From the NCBI GenBank assembly GCA_023374025.1, contig SIJG01000067.1:746124-810123 (forward strand): 64,000 nt of DNA, in the 5' to 3' direction. Of the stretch, positions 1 to 12,200 are shown one piece after another (position 1 is the first letter of the stretch; each line of letters opens with the position of its first letter). A program made the translations under genes and the position numbers. Under the pieces are notes generated by a model. It searched no databases and was not told where the DNA came from. It saw nothing but the letters and a program-made list of their open reading frames with translations. The stretch is from Heterodera schachtii. Its lineage: Eukaryota; Nematoda; Chromadorea; Rhabditida; Heteroderidae.

Positions 1-230
1 AATTTTAATAAATAATATATATTATTTAGAAAAAAATTTTATATAAAATATAAAGCATAATAAAATGTGGGACATTACTTATTCTTTCTGAAAAAAATTC
101 GTAACTGCCTTCTGAAAAACTATTCGGGAAAAGTAAAATACTACAAAAATCCGCAATTTTTTACTCTATTATATAAATTTATTTCACCTTTTTATCACTT
201 TCTTACAAATTGCTATAAAAATAAAGTGAT
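1..230. other. AT-rich DNA, nothing recognised
   Basis: Homopolymer-rich A/T sequence. A 63-residue open frame from 67 to 258 shows no motif and has the codon content expected of AT-rich noncoding DNA. Confidence 0.5.
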
Positions 231-475
231 TTTGAGATTCGGGACCAAAGGGGGGTGACCAGGATTTTTGTGTGGAAAAATTTTTTCACCGAAAATATTC
301 CAAAAACATGTCTTTAGGGGTAGTTTATGACACTGATCACGAATATGAAATTAGATTTTAGTTTAGGCATCGTTAAGACCTCTGAATCCCTGTGTGATTG
401 GGGATTCTGAGGCATCATTTTGAGGGGGGGGGGGGAAGTTCAGATCCGGGCGGTGTACATTATTTTTCTTTGTTT
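231..475. other. GC-elevated block with hairpin and G12 run
   Basis: This block stands out from its AT-rich flanks. It holds an imperfect inverted repeat (CTCTGAATCCC at 380-390 against GGGATTCTGAG at 401-411, one mismatch, 10-base loop) and a run of 12 G at 424-435. The string CCAGGATTTTTGTG near 260 recurs near 18705. The block also contains TTAGGGGT, resembling a module found inside hAT-like elements elsewhere in the window. It is probably an old transposon remnant, but I see no terminal repeats or target duplication. Confidence 0.35.
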
Positions 476-726
476 TTTGGGTTACTTTTCAATGTTTTTA
501 ATTCATTTAAAAGAGTGTTTTTTTAATTAATTTTTTAATTTAAATTAAATTATTTTTTTATAAAAAATTTTTTATTAATTTTTTTTAAATTAAAGAATTT
601 CATATATTTTTTAAATTGAGTTTGTGAGAAATTAATTTCATTTCAATTTAAATAAATTTAAATTATTATAAGCTTCAAAGTTTTTTTATTAATAAAAATA
701 AGAATTATTTTACAAATTTTAAAATT
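476..726. other. AT-rich spacer
   Basis: Long T and A runs with no recognisable element. Confidence 0.5.
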
Positions 727-935
727 GTACTTCTTCTATCACTGTTGTACCTCTTCTAATCACTGTTGTACCTCTTTAATCAATGTTCTACCTCTTCTGA
801 TCACTGTTGTACCTCTTCTCATCACTATTTTACCTCTTCTCATCACTTTTGTACCTCTTCTAATCACTTTTGTACCTCATCTAATCAATCTTGTACCTCT
901 TTAATCACTGTTGTATCTCTTCTCATCATTGTTAT
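727..935. repeat. 20/21-bp minisatellite, about 10 copies
   Basis: The motif TACCTCTTCT followed by an AATCACT-like segment recurs at 728, 748, 769, 789, 810, 831, 852, 873, 893 and 913 (the last as TATCTCTTCT). Spacing is strictly 20 or 21 bases, about two turns of B-DNA. The plus-strand frame through it (from 766) reads a repetitive Cys-Thr-Ser-Ser peptide, which is a by-product of the 21-base period rather than a gene. The array abuts the GC hairpin array that starts at 938. Confidence 0.85.
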
Positions 936-937
936 AA

Positions 938-1268
938 CGGGCGCAAAGCGCCCGCCGAGGAAGCGAAGCGGCGTAAATATCACCAAATTTAAAAATCGGG
1001 CGCGAAGCGGCTGTCTGAGGCCGCGAAGCGGCCGAGAATGCTCAACAAATTTAGAAACGGGCGCGAAGCGCCCTTCAGAGCTCAACAAAATTTGGAAAAC
1101 GGGCTCAAGCGCCCGTTCGAGGCCGCGAAGCGGCCTAAAAATTACCAAATTTAAACAATATTCCCCCGTGGTTGTACCTAATCCACCCGTGGTAAACCGT
1201 TGGGACAATCTATCCCTATAATTCATGATCGGACCTAGGTAGCGAAGCTCAAGAAGCGCGAAGCGCTT
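938..1268. repeat. Array of GC-rich mini-hairpins (GCGAAGC core)
   Basis: Five good short inverted repeats with three-base loops lie in 330 bases: CGGGCGC-AAA-GCGCCCG (938-954), GGCCGC-GAA-GCGGCC (1019-1033 and 1121-1135), GGGCGC-GAA-GCGCCC (1059-1073) and AAGCGC-GAA-GCGCTT (1254-1268). Decayed relatives sit at 961-972, 997-1013, 1099-1116 and 1241-1249. Six of these intact or decayed sites contain the heptamer GCGAAGC; the AAA-loop hairpin and the 1099-1116 site do not. Parts of the AT-rich spacers also repeat (AACAAATTT, ACCAAATTT). DNA of sequence GCGAAGC is known from physical studies to form an exceptionally stable mini-hairpin with a GAA turn. A biological role here is unknown. Confidence 0.85.
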
Positions 1269-2689
1269 TATCCCATGACCAGACCCGACGGTTCACGCAC
1301 CCGCTAGTTGTCACCATGTATAACAATAATTTTATTTAAATAATAAATAAATTCAAACGCATTTAAAAACCCAAAATTAATATATTAAAAAATTGATAAG
1401 TAAATTAGTAAAAAAAATTGTTAAAAACAATTTAAAGCGTATGAATGCATCATTTCAAAAAAAAGTAAAATTATAATTAAGCAAACATATAATTAAGATT
1501 TTATATTCAAATTAATTTTCCAGGATCGAGCAACATATTGAGAAGAAGACTATTGTGAACGTGTGTAGAGAATAATTTAAAAAAGAATAATTTAATTACA
1601 AAGAAATTATTTAATTAAAGTTGCAAATTAGATGAATTGGCAAATTTTTACTGTAATATAAAAATAAAATAATAATCACATTTGAAATTATGTATTTTTT
1701 TCTTCATTTCTACAACATTTATCTTTATAAATAATTTTTAATCATGTTAAAGACCTAATCAAATAAAAGTATTGTCACCTTAATCATGATGAAAAAATAA
1801 ACCTAATTTATTTCTAAATTTATATTATTAAAATAATTAAATATATTAAATGACGAGCAAAAACTTCTCCTCCCGGCAAAAAAAATCAACTAACTAAAAA
1901 TACCATATTAAATTTATTTAGAAAAAAACATAGAGAACATTTAAAAATATCTTTCAATAAAAAACTAAAGAAAAATAAATCGCTGGAAAGGCGCGCCATT
2001 GAAGAAGTCCTTTTTCCCATGAAAAATTGCATAATTAATAAAACAAGTTCTATAGAAGTAAATTAAAATTTAATAAGAAAAGTGAGGGCACAGATAAATA
2101 GATTAAAAATTGAAAGTTATGTCATGATAAATCTGAGGAAAAAGATAAAAATTAATTCGAATTATTATAAAGAAATACATTAATAAATCATACTTTAAAT
2201 AAAAAATTAATTACAAAAAACATAAAGATTAGAAAACCTAATCTCGAGTTTTGTATAAAAGAATAATTTAACAAATAATAACCTATTTTTGTTTTTTTTC
2301 AACTAAAAATTTTAAATTTTTTTTTCGAAATTGAAGACAAAAATGTTCATTTTAAATTATTGAATTGTAAAACAAATATTATTAATAAAATACAAATCTA
2401 TTTACAAATTAAAGGTTTTTTATAATCAGTTAAATAACTTATTTCAATTTTGTAAATGTTGTAAATTTTTTGTTTAGGCCTTAATCCAATAAACTGTGAA
2501 AAAATTAGTCATTTATTGGACAAAATCTGCATTAATCTTGAAAAATAACCAGTTTTTGTTATTTATTAGGTTTTATATGAATTGCTTGTTTTTGAGAAAA
2601 TTGTAAAAATTAAGATTTTAAAATTTTGAAAATTTGCAATAAACAAATTTAGTGAAAGTTCTGAGAATTGATCTATTAAATTCTTATGC
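1269..2689. other. AT-rich DNA with one exon-like island
   Basis: Mostly A/T. Two small GC-richer islands occur: 1524-1575, directly after a good acceptor (TTTTCCAG), and about 1986-2030, open in the plus frame and containing GGCGCGCC. Nothing else is recognisable. Confidence 0.45.
1524..1575 (+). other. Possible terminal exon or gene scrap
   Basis: A pyrimidine-rich acceptor ending TTTTCCAG at 1523 is followed by an open frame in phase 1 that reads IEQHIEKKTIVNVCRE and then stops at 1573-1575. The peptide is charged and its codons use more G and C than the surroundings. The family is not recognised and no partner exon can be assigned, so a decayed fragment is as likely as a true exon. Confidence 0.15.
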
Positions 2690-3700
2690 TTCGGCCCGTG
2701 GTGCGACTTTTGGGGATTTGCAACTTGGGGACCCGACATTTGGGGACCCGACTTTGGGGACCCGACTTTTGGGGATCCCGACGTTTGGGGACCCGACCTT
2801 TGGGGACCCGACACTTAGGGAACCCGACATTTGGGGAGCCGACATTTGGGGATCGAACGTCTTTTGGGGATACGACTTTTGGGGAACTCGACATTTGGGG
2901 ACCCGACATTTGGGGATTTCATTAAAACAAAAAAAAAATTTAAAAATTTAACCAAATTAGACAAATTTACGTCTGCTTTAGCCAGAGTTAATTCCATTGC
3001 ATGAACAAACAAAATAATATTTTTAAATTAAATCTGTTTCCGGATTCACCGCGAAGAGGTAGCAGAATTTTGGGCCCGTACTAACCACAACACAATAGAT
3101 AAACCACAATTCATTTTTTATGTACAGATTTTCCAATTTTTATTTAAAACGCCTTTCCCAAGGACCAACGAGATGTGAAAACAGAATTAATCAACGTTTG
3201 GGTCGTCCCAATTCTCAAAATCATTGCACATAAGTCTGTATTGCAAAGACCTGAGATGAGTAAGGATCTCATCATCGTTTGAGTTCTCAATTGCATCAAA
3301 GCCTTCAACCAAATTTCTGATAGCTAAATCATTTTCTCGGTATGTATGTTTTCTTCCGTTCTCGACTTCTTTCTTATCCCTTGAGTTGGGTCCAACTCAT
3401 ACTGCCGCAGCTTATCGGCTGCAGCAGACGTAAATTTGTCTAATTTGGATAAATTTGTCTAATTTTTTTTTGTTTTAATGAAATCCCCAAATGTCGGGTC
3501 CCCAAATGTCGAGTTCCCCAAAAGTCGTATCCCCAAAAGACGTTCGATCCCCAAATGTCGGGTCCCCAAATGTCGGGTTCCCTAAGTGTCGGGTCCCCAA
3601 AAGTCGGGTCCCCAAATGTCGGGATCCCCAAAAGTCGGGTCCCCAAATGTCGGGTCCCCAAGTTGCAAATCCCCAAAAGTCGGGTAGCCCTTCGGCCCAA
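2690..3700. mobile_element. Inverted G-rich minisatellite arms around a coding scrap
   Basis: About 1 kb with two inverted arms. The left arm (about 2700-2982) and right arm (about 3423-3686, reverse complement) align along their length. Each is a run of 16/17-base units of the type TTTGGGGACCCGAC, then a segment with an A-run and then ACAAATTTACGTCTGCT. The same aberrant units (one with CTTAGGGAAC, one with GATCGAACGTC) occur in the same order in both arms, so the arms are copies of one array and not two independent expansions. The middle (2983-3422) carries a broken minus-strand coding fragment. The layout resembles a fold-back transposon, but no target duplication was seen. Several open frames across the arms on both strands are repeat artefacts. 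Confidence 0.7.
3187..3396 (-). pseudogene. Broken coding fragment between inverted arms
   Basis: On the minus strand a frame is open for 69 residues after a TGA at 3397-3399 and stops at 3187-3189. It reads as ordinary hydrophilic protein, for example DDEILTHLRSLQYRLMC, ending in an acidic tail. Upstream, in another frame, the right arm reads LDKFTSAAADKLRQYEL, so a frameshift probably splits one original frame. The left arm on the plus strand encodes the related LDKFTSALARVNSIA before a stop at 3002-3004, so the arm duplication included coding sequence. GC content and codon use are far from the AT-rich flanks. I do not recognise the family. It could be the end of a transposon protein or a captured host exon. 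Confidence 0.4.
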
Positions 3701-3990
3701 GGGCGTAGGCAGGGGGAAGGGGGGGGGGGGGCTGAGGGGGCTAAAGCCCACCCCCCCCCCCCTGCTGAAACACAAAAAAGTAAAAATTTTCAGTAAATTG
3801 TTTTGAAATTTTAAGCAATTTTCTTAACAAAATTGCCATTTTACCCTTTTTTTTGAAAAATGAAAAACAAAAATGGCAAAAATAGTGATTTTTTGGCAAA
3901 AAACGACTAAAATTTTTGTAAAATATACCCCATAATTCGGGATTTCAAAAAACTAAAATACACCCCTAAAATGAATATATTGTATAATAA
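3701..3990. repeat. G13/C12 hairpin and transposon-like tail
   Basis: A run of 13 G (3719-3731) and a run of 12 C (3751-3762) can pair, and between them GGGCT (3738-3742) and AGCCC (3745-3749) form an inner stem. Upstream, GCCCTT and AAGGGC flank CGGCCC near 3687-3704. Further right, TACACCCCTAA at 3959-3969 is the reverse complement of the TTAGGGGTGTA module found inside two hAT-like elements (19.6 and 42.0 kb). This is probably a remnant of a related element, but I could not define its ends. Confidence 0.5.
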
Positions 3991-6900
3991 ATAACCCCTT
4001 TTTAAATAACTCTTTATAAGTCAATTATGTTGATAGAGAAAAATAAGATTTATAGGCAAATGTATAAAATGTATATTTAACTCATTATAAATTTATAAAT
4101 GTAAAGATAAAAGATTAATTACGAATTAATTCGGAAGATAAAAATTTGATACTGAAGAATTAATAGAAAAAGAATAATAATTTAGTATTATTAGTTTTAA
4201 AGTAATTTCTTTATAAAAAAAATGATACAAAAAATACTTCCAAGTACGCATTGAGTATAAAATCTATATACTAATTTTAAAAAATTAGATGCTTTGCATA
4301 AAATATATTCTTTCTTACATAAATATAAACAAATGGACCAAAAAACATATAATAAATCAAAAAATTAAGAACTTACACTCTCGCGACATTTTGATTATGA
4401 AGAAATGAATATTAAAAAAAAGAATTAAACTTACATTTTAAGCATAATTTTTAGATTTGCATTTCATGAAAAATTATTTATTTATTAAAAAAAATTAAAA
4501 TAATATGATTCAAGATGAAATTTAAAATTTTTTAAATTAAAATTTTTTCATTCGATCAGAGCTTTAAAAGAAAAAAATAATATTTTTTTTAAAACAATTG
4601 TCACCGAATCTGATCAAGAAAAATAATGTTTTTACTTTTATAGATTATAAAATATTATTATTTTATAGCGGAAATCAAAAATTAAAAGAACGATACTATA
4701 CAAATCTACTAGGTAACAAATGTGCAAGTATTCAGATATTTCTTGAATAATTTAGTGCTAAACGATTGGTGCCTTCTAAATATTTTACCTAATTAAATTT
4801 TTAATATTTTCTTTTAAAAATAAAATAAAATTTTAATTTTCCAATTTAAACAAAGGTTTAGAATGAAAATAGTAAAGTATTAAAAATTAATTTTAAATTA
4901 GTAAATGAAAGTTTGTTGGAGAATACAAATAGCAAAACAAAAAATAAAAGTGAAATAAACTTCGATATACATATATAAGTATGGTACCGTTTACTTGGTT
5001 AACAAAAATAATGCGAATTATATCAACACTATGGATTATGTATTAATAAAAAAGAAAAAAATTATAAAAATCAAAAAACGAATAAATATTAAAAAATTAT
5101 GTAAATTTTCTAAAATATTCTGAAAACAAATTTTTTAGACATACAATAATATGTATGTGAAATATTTGAAATAAATAATGTATTACACACACACCCATGT
5201 GCACAATATATATTTAAAGAGACAACATATATAGTTCAAATATCCAATTAATAAATTATTTAAATAAGACCATTTACAAGCAAAAATATTTACAAACTAA
5301 AAATGATTCTCAACCAATTTTAATAAAAAAACTAAAACATTTCAATTATTTAAACTTAAATTAAGAAAAATATACTTAAAATAAATGAAAATTATAATCG
5401 CTTTACCTAATTAAAATAATTATTAACAACTCTCTTCCCAATCCGCTGTGGCGTTCAAAACCATCATATTGGTGAAATGAAAACCATTTCACTCTGCACT
5501 GACAAACGACCCTTTCAGCAATATAATCTCGAGTATTTATTTAGTCAAATTAAAAAATTGAAAGAAAATATTATGTAAAAAACAATGAATAAGCATTAGA
5601 AAATCGAAAAGAGAAAGGCAAACAAAAATAGAAAGATTAAGGACTAATTCTAAATTACGAATTAAAAAAAAATTTAAATGAAATTTCTCTTAAAATAAAG
5701 AAAAAATATTGAGATACATAGAAAGGAATAATAAATAAAATAATCAATAAATAGGTTGGCAAAAGTTAAGTTTAAATCTTAAAACAATACCAAAATTAAC
5801 CACCTAATTTAACATATTCCGACTAAAAAAATAAAATTCCTCAACATATAATTAATTTGAAAATAAAAAGAGGTCAGAATTACTTAAAAGTTTAAAAATT
5901 TCCGATGATTATATTCTAAAAATTATTCAAAAATCCTTAGCTCTTAAAATAAAGCGTTATTTTACATTAAATGTCCAAATATAATGAAGAGTTAGAGTAA
6001 TTAGAGGACGAGAGTTTTTATAAAATAAAAATAAAACTATACGTGAAAATATGATTATAAAACTACAATTTTTGTATTGTTGGCAACAACAAAAAATAAT
6101 AAAACTGTACTGTTATACTAAGACAATGAAAGTAAAAAATATTAAAAATACTTATTTGATAATGAAAATCAACGCATATAAAATGGATTTAATCTCATTT
6201 AGATTAAAAGCTGATCTCAATAAGATAGTATATATATAGGTATTTCTTTGAAAATAACTGAACAACTATAAACATTAAAATTATTTTTTTTATATTTAAT
6301 AAATAAAATATTTTTCAAGATGTAACCTAAACATTTTATCTAATAAATGAAAAAATAAATAAAAATTACTATTTTATTAATCATGAAATATAACTAAAAT
6401 AAATAAATTTATATAAATTAAATCAAAACAAACTAAGGAAAACTGGTGTATCGACGCTTTTTTAAATGACGAGGAAATTTGAGGCTTAGTTAAAAAAATA
6501 TTGTAAAAATTTAAATAAATATGAATTTAATAAATAAATAAATATTCCTCATTCATCAAGGATAAATGAAAAAGAAGCAATTCTAAAGTTTAAAAAATAT
6601 TATATATTTAAATACTTACAAACAGAATCGTACCAGGTGTTTTCGAAGTGATTGGTTTTGACAGTAGTTGATTTCGACAGTACTTTTTAATTAGTTTTAT
6701 ACAAATTTATTGTACATACATATGAATTGAAATTAATATACAATTAGCATATACAAAGAAAATCTATTAACTAATCCCAGGTTTGTGTGCCAAGGAGCAA
6801 ATCTGCAGGCTCTAATAGACAAATTTGTCAACAAATTTAAACAAATAAACACCTTAATTAGTGTACTAAATAATTTGGTAATTATTATTATTAACTAAAA

Positions 6901-9073
6901 AACAAATAAAGTAAACAAATTTTTTTTTCTTTTATCCCTTATTATAATAAAAATTTGAAAAAATTTATCTGTTCGGTCAAATTATCTTAAGTAAAAAGGA
7001 AAATGAGGAACCTACAACTCTTAGCGCTCTAAAAATTTTCTTTTGGCTGATGATTATGAATTTAAATTACTATGTTAATTAGTAAAAAATCATTTTCATT
7101 AATTCATGCAATTACATGACACTTTTATTTATGGGAATAAATATACTTTTAAATATTATGCCACGAAAATAAAGGTAAAAATTAATTTTAAAAATCATTT
7201 TAAAAATAAAAAATAACAATTACTTCAAAATTTGAATTAAAACGTCATAATAAATAACTGTTAATTTTAAAAAAATATTTAATTTTCAATAAAAAACAAA
7301 GAGATAAATACATTCAATTATTTTATGTTATTTTATAAAAAAAGCTGAAATGAATAAATATGCAATAATTTAATCAAAAAGAAATTTATAATTTACATAA
7401 AAATGAATTATAAACTATTTATTAAATAAAAATACTTAATTGCAATTATACTGAAAGAGAATTATATTCTTTCATTTTAAAAAAATTTGTGCTAAACGAG
7501 AATGGAAACCTTCAATCTTCATGTGCAATTAATTAATAGAACATATAATTACAGGTTACTACATTTTTTACCAAGACATCGAAAAAATAATTATTTATAT
7601 ATATTAAATTATTCAAAAGTGGTAAATTAATTAAATATTCTAAAAATTGCTTTGCAAGTGATAATAAAAAATAAATGAACAAACTCAAAAATGAATGAAC
7701 GATTTCCTTTTTTCAAACCCTGCTCAAAATGGACGAGAATTAAAAGAGTTGAACTAAATATAATAAAATAAATAAAATGAAATTAATTGTTATTTTTACA
7801 TGAATCAATAAATATAATCTATTAAGAAAGGAGAAAAACATAATGGACGAGAATTATGAAAAAAGAAAGAAAAAGTGAATGATGATAAAAAAATTATATT
7901 TGACATAAAATTAATAACAATTATAATAATAATACATGATAAAAATTTAATAATTTCAAGGAATTTAAAAATAAAGTAAAAATAATAATTATTATTAAAT
8001 AAACATTAAATACTCAACACAAAAATCATTTTTAATATTAAACTAAATATTGATCATTATAATTGTGCTATTTTTATGCATATTTTGGTTATTTTTTGAA
8101 TGGAAAATAAAACAAAAACAAAAAATGACGACTTTTGGAAACTTAAAAATAAACAAATAAATGAAAATTAGTATTTTCACTAAAAGATTTAAAAATGATT
8201 TGAATTTTGCAAGAATTCTTTTAAATTTAATTTACGTCAATATTCGTTTTTCTAGTGTTTTTTACAGGGAAAAGAAAATCATTACCTTAAAAATGGGAGG
8301 TGTTAAAAAAATCAGAAATCATATATAGATGCCAATTAAAATAACAATAAAATAAAATCTAAATAGTAAAAGGAATATTACCGAGTTTCTTATTTTTTCA
8401 ATCCGCTTCAAAGAGAGGGGGAGGGCGGATTCGTATAAGTAAAAATGAAAAAATTGTTGATTTAAATTTTCACGAAATTATTCTTTTTGATTTATTTTTT
8501 CCAAAAATAAAATAAATTTAAATGAATACACGAAAAATGCCAACATTAAATGTCATCTTAATAAAAACAAGAATAATATATTTTAATTTTATTTTAATAA
8601 TATAGATGCATATAGGCATATTTGAAAGAATTCGTGTAAAATTGTCAAAAATTACGATTGGAATAAATAAATAAATGATTATTCTATAATTATTTACAAA
8701 TAAAATCAAAAATGGCATCATACACATCGATTACTTATTAATGCATCCGTACGATTGAAAGCACGCATTTAAAAATTATTGTTTATTTAAATAATAAATT
8801 TTGCGATTAATATTTAACCATTTATTGGAATTTAAGAAAACAAAACAAATAAATCATATAAATATTTTAAAAACGATTTAGGTTGATGGAATTCAATAAA
8901 AGCAAAATAAAAAAATTCATTGTCAGTTAAAAATTTAATTATTTGGAAGGAATTCAACATAATTTATAAATAAAATAAAATTAAATTAAAATGAAGAAAA
9001 AAAAATTTATCCAAGAAACTCATAAAAGAATGGATTATTCACAAACAGTAGAAATATCAAAATTATTTTATTT
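3991..9073. other. AT-rich DNA with scattered small islands
   Basis: No gene recognised. Islands of higher GC lie at about 5430-5530 (including the hairpin TGAAATG-AAAAC-CATTTCA at 5473-5491), 6620-6815, 8266-8330 and 8400-8432. The last is purine-rich and is bracketed by AATCCGC and GCGGATT. All other sequence is A/T runs. Short open frames in this stretch (around 6051-6239 and 8518-8727) have no motif and look random. Confidence 0.45.
6620..6682 (-). other. Possible micro-exon with GTAAGT donor
   Basis: On the minus strand a 63-base island is bounded by an AG (at 6683-6684) and a perfect donor GTAAGT (6619-6614). All three frames are open, one reading LSKSTTVKTNHFENTWYDSV. Length is a multiple of three. 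A second GC-richer island with an acceptor-like CTATTAG lies upstream on the same strand near 6768-6815. No family is recognised. Without transcript data this is only a candidate. Confidence 0.15.
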
Positions 9074-9229
9074 TTAATAAATTTGACCGGATTTATATGG
9101 ATTTCTATATATTAATTTCATATTTTTTCTCATATTTCAGTGTTTTCGTACATATTTTGCGATTTTTTCGTCCATATTATAATCTTTATTTTTTTTTTGT
9201 CCATATAAATCCGGGTCCCTATTAATAAG
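9074..9229. mobile_element. 140-bp hAT-like MITE
   Basis: The element spans 9082-9221. Its ends are inverted (left ACCGGATTTATATGGA, right TCCATATAAATCCGGGT) and the right end closes as ...TCCCTA. The flanks TTAATAAA (9074-9081) and TTAATAAG (9222-9229) agree in 7 of 8 bases, fitting an 8-bp target duplication. The interior repeats CATATT and GTCCATAT motifs. The terminal pattern TAGGG...ATATGGAC links it to the larger element at 41346-41891. A 13-base piece of its end, ACCCGGATTTATA, recurs alone near 59.80 kb. Confidence 0.7.
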
Positions 9230-12200
9230 CTAAAAATTTACTTTAAAAATATATGAATATTTTAATTGGACTAATATTAATAAATAAAATTATTATTGTA
9301 AATTAAATGTTCCAAATTAATCACGCTGAAAGAAAGCCCTTCAAAAATATTATTTGTCAAAACATTTATGTTATTTCAAAAGTAAGAAAAATTAAATCCA
9401 AAATAAACAATTCAATTTTATATGTTATTTTTGAGATTTCAAATATGAAAACAGAGAAAGCTACTGTAATATAAATCAATTGAATGGATCCCAAAAAATG
9501 ACTTATTTGGGTTAGAGATCATTTTGATAATTTAAAAATTATTATAAAATCCAAAAATAAAAAAATACATATGAAAATTAAAAAAACAAATTAATATAAT
9601 ATAGAATTCAATATATTTAAAATTTTATGCATAAATAAAGCAATTTTAAAATTAATTTTATGCGAGTTTTCGGATTTAAGAGCTCATTAATAAAAAATAA
9701 ATAATCATGATCTCTACGAAAGAAAGTATTTAAATATGTATTGAAAAGAATTAAATTCTAATAATTAAAACTTGAAAAAAATGAAATTACCACTTATCTT
9801 TGTCATAGATATACCATATCAGTTGTAAATAAAATAGCCAGTGCCTTGAAAGATTACATCAAATTTAAAATAAATTATTAGTTCAAAAGGAAATAAAATC
9901 AAGAGCCTATTAAAGTCATTAAAGACAAAAAATATATATAAAAACAATATTTTATTAAATTAAAAAATTAAAATGTGTGAAATTAAATATATTAGATAAT
10001 ATCCAAAATTTTAAAATTATACTTCACATTTAATATACTGAATTCCTTATAAAAAAAGTATAAAAATAAAAAATATTTTTAAAAAGGATAAAACAAAACA
10101 AAAAAAGATTATCAAAAAATCAACGAAAGAATAAACTGGCGCAATAACCGTCGAATTGCAACTATTAGTTTATAAAATAAATTAATGCATTTAAAATGTT
10201 AAATAAAAATTAAATTGAAAATGAATATAAAATATTCAAAATGGCATAAGTCATTGAAAAAATTAAAATAAAATAAAAAATATATAATTTAGCAATGAAA
10301 ATAATAAATGATTTAAAATGTATTTTCATACATCAAAAACCTTTGCAAAATTTCAGAAAAAATTCTCTAATCAATAAAAATCAAATTTATTTCTTGTTCT
10401 GTGATTAGAAATTTATTTTAATAAAAAATATTTATTTACGTTGTATAAGATAATTGAAAATTTTGGTATTATTTGAACAAAAATGGAAAATAATATTATT
10501 TAATAAGAGATAATAAATAATTTATTGTGTAAATAATTAAAATAATAAATAATTAAATGAACTAATTAAATATTGAAATTTCTTTAAATAGTTCTTTTAT
10601 TGAATGAATTCTATATTTTCTTTATATTAATAAAGGCTTTTGATTATTATTGAAAATAAATAAAAAGTTTAAAACGAAAAAATAAATTGAATGATTTAAT
10701 TAATTTTGAAAATTGGCGAGAAATGTATGCAAAAAATTGAAAAATTTGAAAATGATTTGCGTCCCGCCGTACATTATGGTTAATTGGATGGCACCGTGAT
10801 TTTTCGAATCGAATAAATAACTAATTTATTTAATTCTGAATGATTTTTTTTTTTAATTTATTAACAAAAAACGGAATAATCGCTGGAAAAATAAACAAAG
10901 TATTTTAAAGAATTCAAACCATTTGGAATATTTTTTTCATATTAACTAACTATTATTAATATTTTTGAAATATTTTATCAACTACAAATATATTCTTTCC
11001 CTACTTTTAAATATGAATAAATATTTTTTTAAACAATTATTCATAGAAAACTAATAAATAGGAGCAGTAGAAGTGAAAACCATTTACGCTAAACATACAT
11101 GAGATTAAATAGTGAAATTAAAAATAAATGTTAAAATATTTTGTTTTTAAAATTTGCGCCATGTTTTATATTTTTGATAATTTTTCCTTTCATTTTTCTC
11201 AAGTTTCATGAATTTCAGCGCCGATTCTTTTCTTACAAATACAAATTTTTACTGATTAATATAATTACCGCAGATCAAATTTATTTATGCTGTTTTTGAA
11301 CTTTTTGTAAATATTATATTAATTCTTTTATCGATCTTCAATTCTGAAATACCAATAACAAAAAATTTAAATAGTTAATAAATTATTTTAGTTTAGTCTA
11401 AAAAGTGACAAGACTAGTTAAATGTTTACAAATAAACAATAAAATTATTTTATATTGCAAACAATAAAAAGCTTTACTCATCATTTTCGGCTGTTTAAAC
11501 CCATTCCGACCGTGAAAGGTATGAAACAAATAGAGTAAATTTAATAATAACTATTCAATCACAATTAAAATTAATTTAATTTATTAATTCACAAACTAAA
11601 TAAACGAAAATGCATTAAATTTTTATAACCAAAGCATTAAATAGTGATATATTTTAAAAAACATTTAATTAAAATTACTATTTAAAAATTTAAAAAATGA
11701 TCTACAAAAATACAGAAAAAAAAAACGTTAAATAGTATTTGAAAGGAAGAAAAAAGCCGCATAATTAATAATACAATTTTAATATTTTAAAACTTTCTGC
11801 TCAACTGACGATGCTGACGGAATTTCTCCACAAGAAAAAAAGAAGAGAGAACGAGTTGAAAATTTTATTTTTTTTGTTATTTAATCAATTAAATTAAAAA
11901 GTTTTAAAAATGAGTTTTATCACAGTTACTAGCAGAACTTGCAAAGTTTGCTATAAATTAGAACATTTAAAAAAACATCTAACTTAACCTAAAAATAATA
12001 GCCAATGACTCATAGTGATAAATATTCTGTACTAATAAAACAAAAGGAAAAATATGAAAAGATGATAAAGAAATTTGTGAAAAAAACGAAAATAATAAAT
12101 TAATATCTATACTAAAAATGAGAATAATTTACATTTTGAATAAAAAAAGAGAATTAATTTAATGTTTAAATTATAAAGAATTTAAATTAAATTTACTTAT

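Noticed and set aside
766..1221. Open frames (plus 766-1221, minus 885-1226) as genes
   Set aside because: They translate the minisatellite and the GC hairpin array; open on both strands because of repeat period and GC content.
2566..3806. Several Ser/Pro/Gly/Lys-rich open frames
   Set aside because: They are translations of the 16/17-base repeat in different frames of both arms.
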